Assembly: GCF_900634625.1 (NCBI RefSeq)
Contig: NC_041037.1
Coordinates: 12,129,501-12,193,500 of the forward strand
From: Parambassis ranga
Lineage: Eukaryota; Chordata; Actinopteri; Ambassidae
Length of the DNA stretch: 64,000 nt
Direction of reading: 5' to 3'
Shown: one piece after another, positions 62,201 through 64,000 of the stretch
How the letters are laid out: each line of letters begins with the position of its first letter
Position numbering within the stretch: position 1 is the first letter of the stretch
The notes under the pieces: generated by a model
Told to the model about the DNA's origin: nothing
Databases searched by the model: none
The model's input: the letters and a program-made list of their open reading frames with translations, nothing else
Translations under genes and position numbers: made by a program

Positions 62201-62625
62201 TCATTCAGCTCGGCTCCTTCACTCCCGAGTCCGACCAGTAACGCTCCCTCTCCCTGCACTTTCCCCAAAACCCTCTCTCCCTCCACCCGTCCTCATCCGT
62301 CCTTTGCTCACTGCCCCCCATCACCCACCCTCCCCCCCTCCCCATCCCACCACCACCACCTTGTTTTCTCACTCCAGGTGAATTCGGCGAGGTCTGTCGC
62401 GGTCGTCTAAAGCAGCCCGGCCGCAGAGAGATGGTGGTGGCGATTAAGACTCTGAAAGCCGGCTACACCGAGCGGCAGAGACGGGATTTTCTCGCCGAGG
62501 CCTCCATCATGGGTCAGTTCGACCACCCCAACGTGATTCGACTGGAAGGTGTCCTGACACGAAGCTGCCCTGTCCTCATCATCACTGAATTCATGGAGAA
62601 CGGAGCGCTGGATTCCTTCCTCAGG
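45772..62625 (+). CDS. ephb3: Ephrin type-B receptor 3, 3'-truncated by window (11 coding exons)
   Basis: Eleven GT-AG-spliced exons encode 703 residues: 45772-45835, 51109-51173, 53137-53809, 55833-55988, 58174-58509, 59204-59328, 60153-60309, 60488-60596, 60861-60913, 61566-61688 and 62378-62625. It is a transmembrane receptor tyrosine kinase for ephrin-B ligands, acting in axon guidance and boundary formation. Order of domains: signal peptide (1-20), ephrin-binding domain (from EETLMDSRW), Cys-rich/EGF-like region (about 245-320), two fibronectin III domains (about 320-430 and 432-528), TM helix (about 534-560, IIGSASAGLVVIVALVVIAV), juxtamembrane YIDPFTYEDP with two tyrosines, then the kinase with GAGEFG (619-624) and VAIK (Lys644). 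PIRTYQVCNVRQ, MSLISVRVF and CRGRLKQPGRRE favour EPHB3 over EPHB1, B2 and B4. The rest of the kinase, the SAM domain and the PDZ motif lie outside. Whether this is the a or b teleost copy cannot be told. Confidence 0.96.
50166..50203. repeat. (CA)n microsatellite
   Basis: About 18 CA repeats followed by an interrupted CGTACACAC tail. Confidence 0.95.
50961..50993. repeat. (GA)n-rich tract
   Basis: A purine tract made mostly of GA units, with one AAA and one C interruption, about 115 bases upstream of ephb3 exon 2. Confidence 0.85.
51109..51173 (+). CDS. ephb3: ephb3 coding exon 2: start of ephrin-binding domain
   Basis: Encodes ETLMDSRWATTELAWTTFPE then SG, the conserved first strand of the Eph ligand-binding domain. 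Flanked by TTTGCAG and GTGAGT. Confidence 0.93.
51174..53136 (+). other. ephb3: ephb3 intron 2
   Basis: A 2-kb intron without further exons. It carries a perfect palindromic RFX X-box-like site at 51771-51784 in a stretch (about 51,690-52,140) that looks more complex and less AT-rich than the rest. Confidence 0.75.
51771..51784. promoter_or_regulatory. RFX X-box-like palindrome
   Basis: GTTTCCATGGAAAC is a perfect 14-bp palindrome and fits the RFX X-box form RYYNYY-N(1-3)-RRNRAC on both strands. It lies in ephb3 intron 2, about 600 bases after exon 2. Confidence 0.5.
53137..53809 (+). CDS. ephb3: ephb3 coding exon 3: ephrin-binding domain and first Cys-rich part
   Basis: The large exon typical of Eph genes (673 bp). 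It runs from WEEVSGYDDSM to GSCTCVAGFEPSGDSTQCQ and carries the conserved ligand-domain cysteines and MSLISVRVFFKKC. Confidence 0.97.
53810..55832 (+). other. ephb3: ephb3 intron 3
   Basis: A 2-kb intron with strongly purine-rich plus-strand stretches (53,920-54,250 and 54,560-54,630). No exon seen. Confidence 0.75.
54564..54615. repeat. 52-bp uninterrupted homopurine tract
   Basis: Only A and G occur on the plus strand across these 52 bases, mostly as GGA, GAA and GA units. Confidence 0.9.
55833..55988 (+). CDS. ephb3: ephb3 coding exon 4: EGF-like/Cys-rich segment
   Basis: Encodes CIPGTFKSKFGEGSCAPCPP followed by NSRTSARGANICPCQSGFYR and ADSDPPDSACT, the Cys-rich linker of Eph receptors. 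Confidence 0.96.
56468..56510. repeat. AT-rich palindromic repeat
   Basis: Repeated ATATAATATA-type units that are self-complementary and could form a cruciform. Confidence 0.85.
57581..57598. repeat. (TC)n microsatellite
   Basis: Nine TC units after a C-rich run. Confidence 0.9.
58174..58509 (+). CDS. ephb3: ephb3 coding exon 5: first fibronectin III domain
   Basis: Encodes IPSAPRSVISSVNETSLSLE through FEVQAVNGVSGKNPTSPSYS and NITTNQA. It includes the Eph-typical CKKC and CDDNVDIAPRRLGL segments. Donor is GTTAGT. Confidence 0.97.
58510..59203 (+). other. ephb3: ephb3 intron 5
   Basis: About 0.7 kb; nothing further recognised. Confidence 0.75.
59204..59328 (+). CDS. ephb3: ephb3 coding exon 6: second fibronectin III domain, first half
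   Basis: Encodes LSLSWLPPEKPNGVILDYEI then KYHER. It ends at AGG followed by GTAAGC, phase 0. Confidence 0.96.
59329..60152 (+). other. ephb3: ephb3 intron 6
   Basis: About 0.8 kb; nothing further recognised. Confidence 0.75.
60153..60309 (+). CDS. ephb3: ephb3 coding exon 7: second fibronectin III domain, second half
   Basis: Encodes GQAMSHTVTSQHSSAKVEGL and the hallmark VQVRARTVAGYGRYS. Confidence 0.97.
60488..60596 (+). CDS. ephb3: ephb3 coding exon 8: transmembrane helix
   Basis: Encodes QLPLIIGSASAGLVVIVALV and the end of the helix (VIAVVCL), a single membrane-spanning segment followed by basic residues in the next exon. Confidence 0.96.
60861..60913 (+). CDS. ephb3: ephb3 coding exon 9: juxtamembrane micro-exon
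   Basis: Only 53 bp. Encodes KQRSGSELEYTEKLQQY, the stop-transfer and juxtamembrane segment typical of EphB3 (EYTEKLQQY). Confidence 0.95.
60914..61565 (+). other. ephb3: ephb3 intron 9
   Basis: About 0.65 kb, AT-rich; nothing further recognised. Confidence 0.75.
61566..61688 (+). CDS. ephb3: ephb3 coding exon 10: juxtamembrane tyrosines and kinase start
   Basis: Encodes VKVYIDPFTYEDPNDAVHEF then AKEIDISCVKIEEVIGA. The two tyrosines in YIDPFTYEDP are the conserved autophosphorylation/SH2-docking and autoinhibition sites of Eph receptors. Confidence 0.97.
61689..62377 (+). other. ephb3: ephb3 intron 10, pyrimidine-rich
   Basis: The last 300 bases before exon 11 are strongly C/T-rich on the plus strand and almost free of stop codons in one frame (open from 61,844). 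That frame is not the kinase frame. Confidence 0.75.
62378..62625 (+). CDS. ephb3: ephb3 coding exon 11: kinase N-lobe
   Basis: Encodes the glycine-rich loop end (EFGEVCRGRLKQPGRRE), the catalytic VAIK lysine, and QFDHPNVIRLEGVLTRSCPV then TEFMENGALDSFLR. Last exon visible in the window. Confidence 0.97.
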
Positions 62626-64000
62626 GTAAGCTTGGCGTGAGGTGCGTGCCGCAGCACCTCTGACAGAGACAATTACTTTCTGTTTGTATCAAAGCTGAGC
62701 ACACACACACACACACAGACAGACATTTGTGATACCTTTGGGTTATCGGAATGTTTTACTCCCTGTAAAACACCCCGAGGCGCTCACTTGCTGAGTGATA
62801 GAGATTAAATGTGTAATATAACGCCTGGAGACAGGCATAGTGTCTCCGCCTGACGTGACTGACTGATGCTGACAGGCTTTTCAGTGCACAAACTCCTGCT
62901 GGAAAACTGTCACACACAGACCTTTGGATAGGTTTGCTTCAGTGTATTAGAGACACTTTGTACAAGCACAGAATACATTAGTGATCAGAGTTTCGGCTCA
63001 GACCACGCCACCTACACAAAAACACTGAACAAAGGCAGGATGAGAAATGAGGTGTCACAAGGTACATTTCCAGCTGCGTGGGGGCTATTACATGTCATTT
63101 ACATTCAGTGAAATGCATTTTCCTGCATGGCTGCTCAGTGAAGAAGTCTACTTACTGCAGCTGTTAGCCTCAATGAGGTTACTTAATGCTCATGATGAAT
63201 CAGTGCTGTGCTGGTATGAGTAGCAGTTTTGGGTGCCAGACTCTTTGTGTAGTGGTATCAGTGATATTGATGAGCTCTGCTGTTGACCAGCTTGTCCTGA
63301 TATTGCTTTGTTTTGCCCCGTGGCCAAAGCTCCTCTTGCTCCATTTCCTCTCTGTAAGGACACACTATTTAAAAAAACTTTCAGGCAGTTTGGCAGTAGT
63401 ACCCATACAAGAACTCTGCCTGAATAAAACAGACTAAACTGCCTAAATTATGATTGAACCTGCAAAAATACAGGCTGTGCTAGAAAACCTGAGGTAGAAT
63501 ACCATTATTCTGACAGAAAATTAATTGACAAGCACAATAGTAGCAGTTTTTCATCTGTCTAAATTAAATATCTGTGAGTTTTCAGTAATTGTTGATATAA
63601 AAAAAAATAAGCAATATAAAGTTGTCCTCTTGTGTCCAGGAAAATGGTAATTGGAATTTTTACTGTCATTTCATAGCATAAGAATTCATTTGAAAATCAA
63701 ATCATTTCTGAATAATGCAAAAGTGCAGCTCAACATGTCTGTCCTTCTTTTTCTTTATCGACTGAAAGCTGATTGATTAATCATTCAAATGATTTATCGA
63801 GAGCAGAATGTTGTATCATTTGAACTTTTGGCTGAATGAGACATGTCAAAGAGCATGTGTTAGAGTCAAACTGTTTGAGAATTTAGTCAGCTTCTTCATG
63901 TCAGATATCAATATTGATATGTGGCTTTAAGTATATGACACCAGCCTTATTCAGACGTTTTGCCTATGCTTTTAATAATACATTTGTGGGGGTGCGCTCC
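62626..64000 (+). other. ephb3: ephb3 intron 11, continues past the window
   Basis: No further kinase exon (HRDLAARN or DFG) is found before the window ends. A short CA microsatellite lies at 62700-62717. Confidence 0.75.

Noticed and set aside
61844..62410. 188-codon plus-strand open frame as a gene
   Set aside because: Intronic pyrimidine-rich sequence that reads ephb3 exon 11 in the wrong frame.
1..64000. tRNA genes, snoRNAs, CRISPR arrays or bacterial-type operons
   Set aside because: No tRNA B-box with a matching cloverleaf, no convincing C/D or H/ACA structure by eye, and the DNA is clearly from a vertebrate.

Overview
The window is nuclear DNA from a ray-finned fish, most likely a percomorph teleost. 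The genes have many short GT-AG introns, the microsatellites are typical of fish, one retrotransposon relic belongs to a jockey-type LINE family common in fish, and an intact class II CPD photolyase (absent from placental mammals) is present. No bacterial, phage or CRISPR features were seen. Five protein-coding genes can be read with exact splice junctions, and every junction used preserves the reading frame.

Layout: (1) 1-14,000 holds no recognisable exon except a LINE relic at about 11,650-12,860. It may be upstream intron of a long tsc22d2 transcript. (2) 14,218-16,950 (+) holds a three-exon TSC22-domain gene, tsc22d2, in a short isoform that starts in a CpG-rich first exon. (3) 17,560-20,966 (-) holds fyttd1 (UIF, an mRNA-export adaptor) in nine coding exons, 317 residues, convergent with tsc22d2. 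(4) 21,632-25,470 (+) holds the CPD photolyase gene in nine coding exons, 510 residues. It is divergent from fyttd1 across a promoter of about 665 bp containing a ZNF143/THAP11-type site. (5) 30,046-31,833 (-) holds a neuromedin-U receptor in three coding exons, 409 residues. (6) 31,900-45,700 is intergenic, with simple repeats and a strong G-quadruplex motif. (7) 45,772 to the window end (+) holds the Eph receptor ephb3. Its first 11 coding exons (703 residues) run from the signal peptide into the kinase N-lobe; the remaining kinase, SAM and PDZ-motif exons lie beyond the window.

The genes do not form a functional pathway; this is an ordinary vertebrate gene neighbourhood. The most unusual structure is in photolyase intron 4. 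It holds a decayed copy of the fyttd1/photolyase divergent promoter, including part of fyttd1 coding exon 1, and this copy sits between direct repeats of about 165 bp. Other points of interest are the alternative N-terminus of tsc22d2, a seven-codon uORF whose stop overlaps the ephb3 start codon, an in-frame upstream ATG in the photolyase gene, and a perfect RFX X-box palindrome in ephb3 intron 1. I saw no convincing new biological system.
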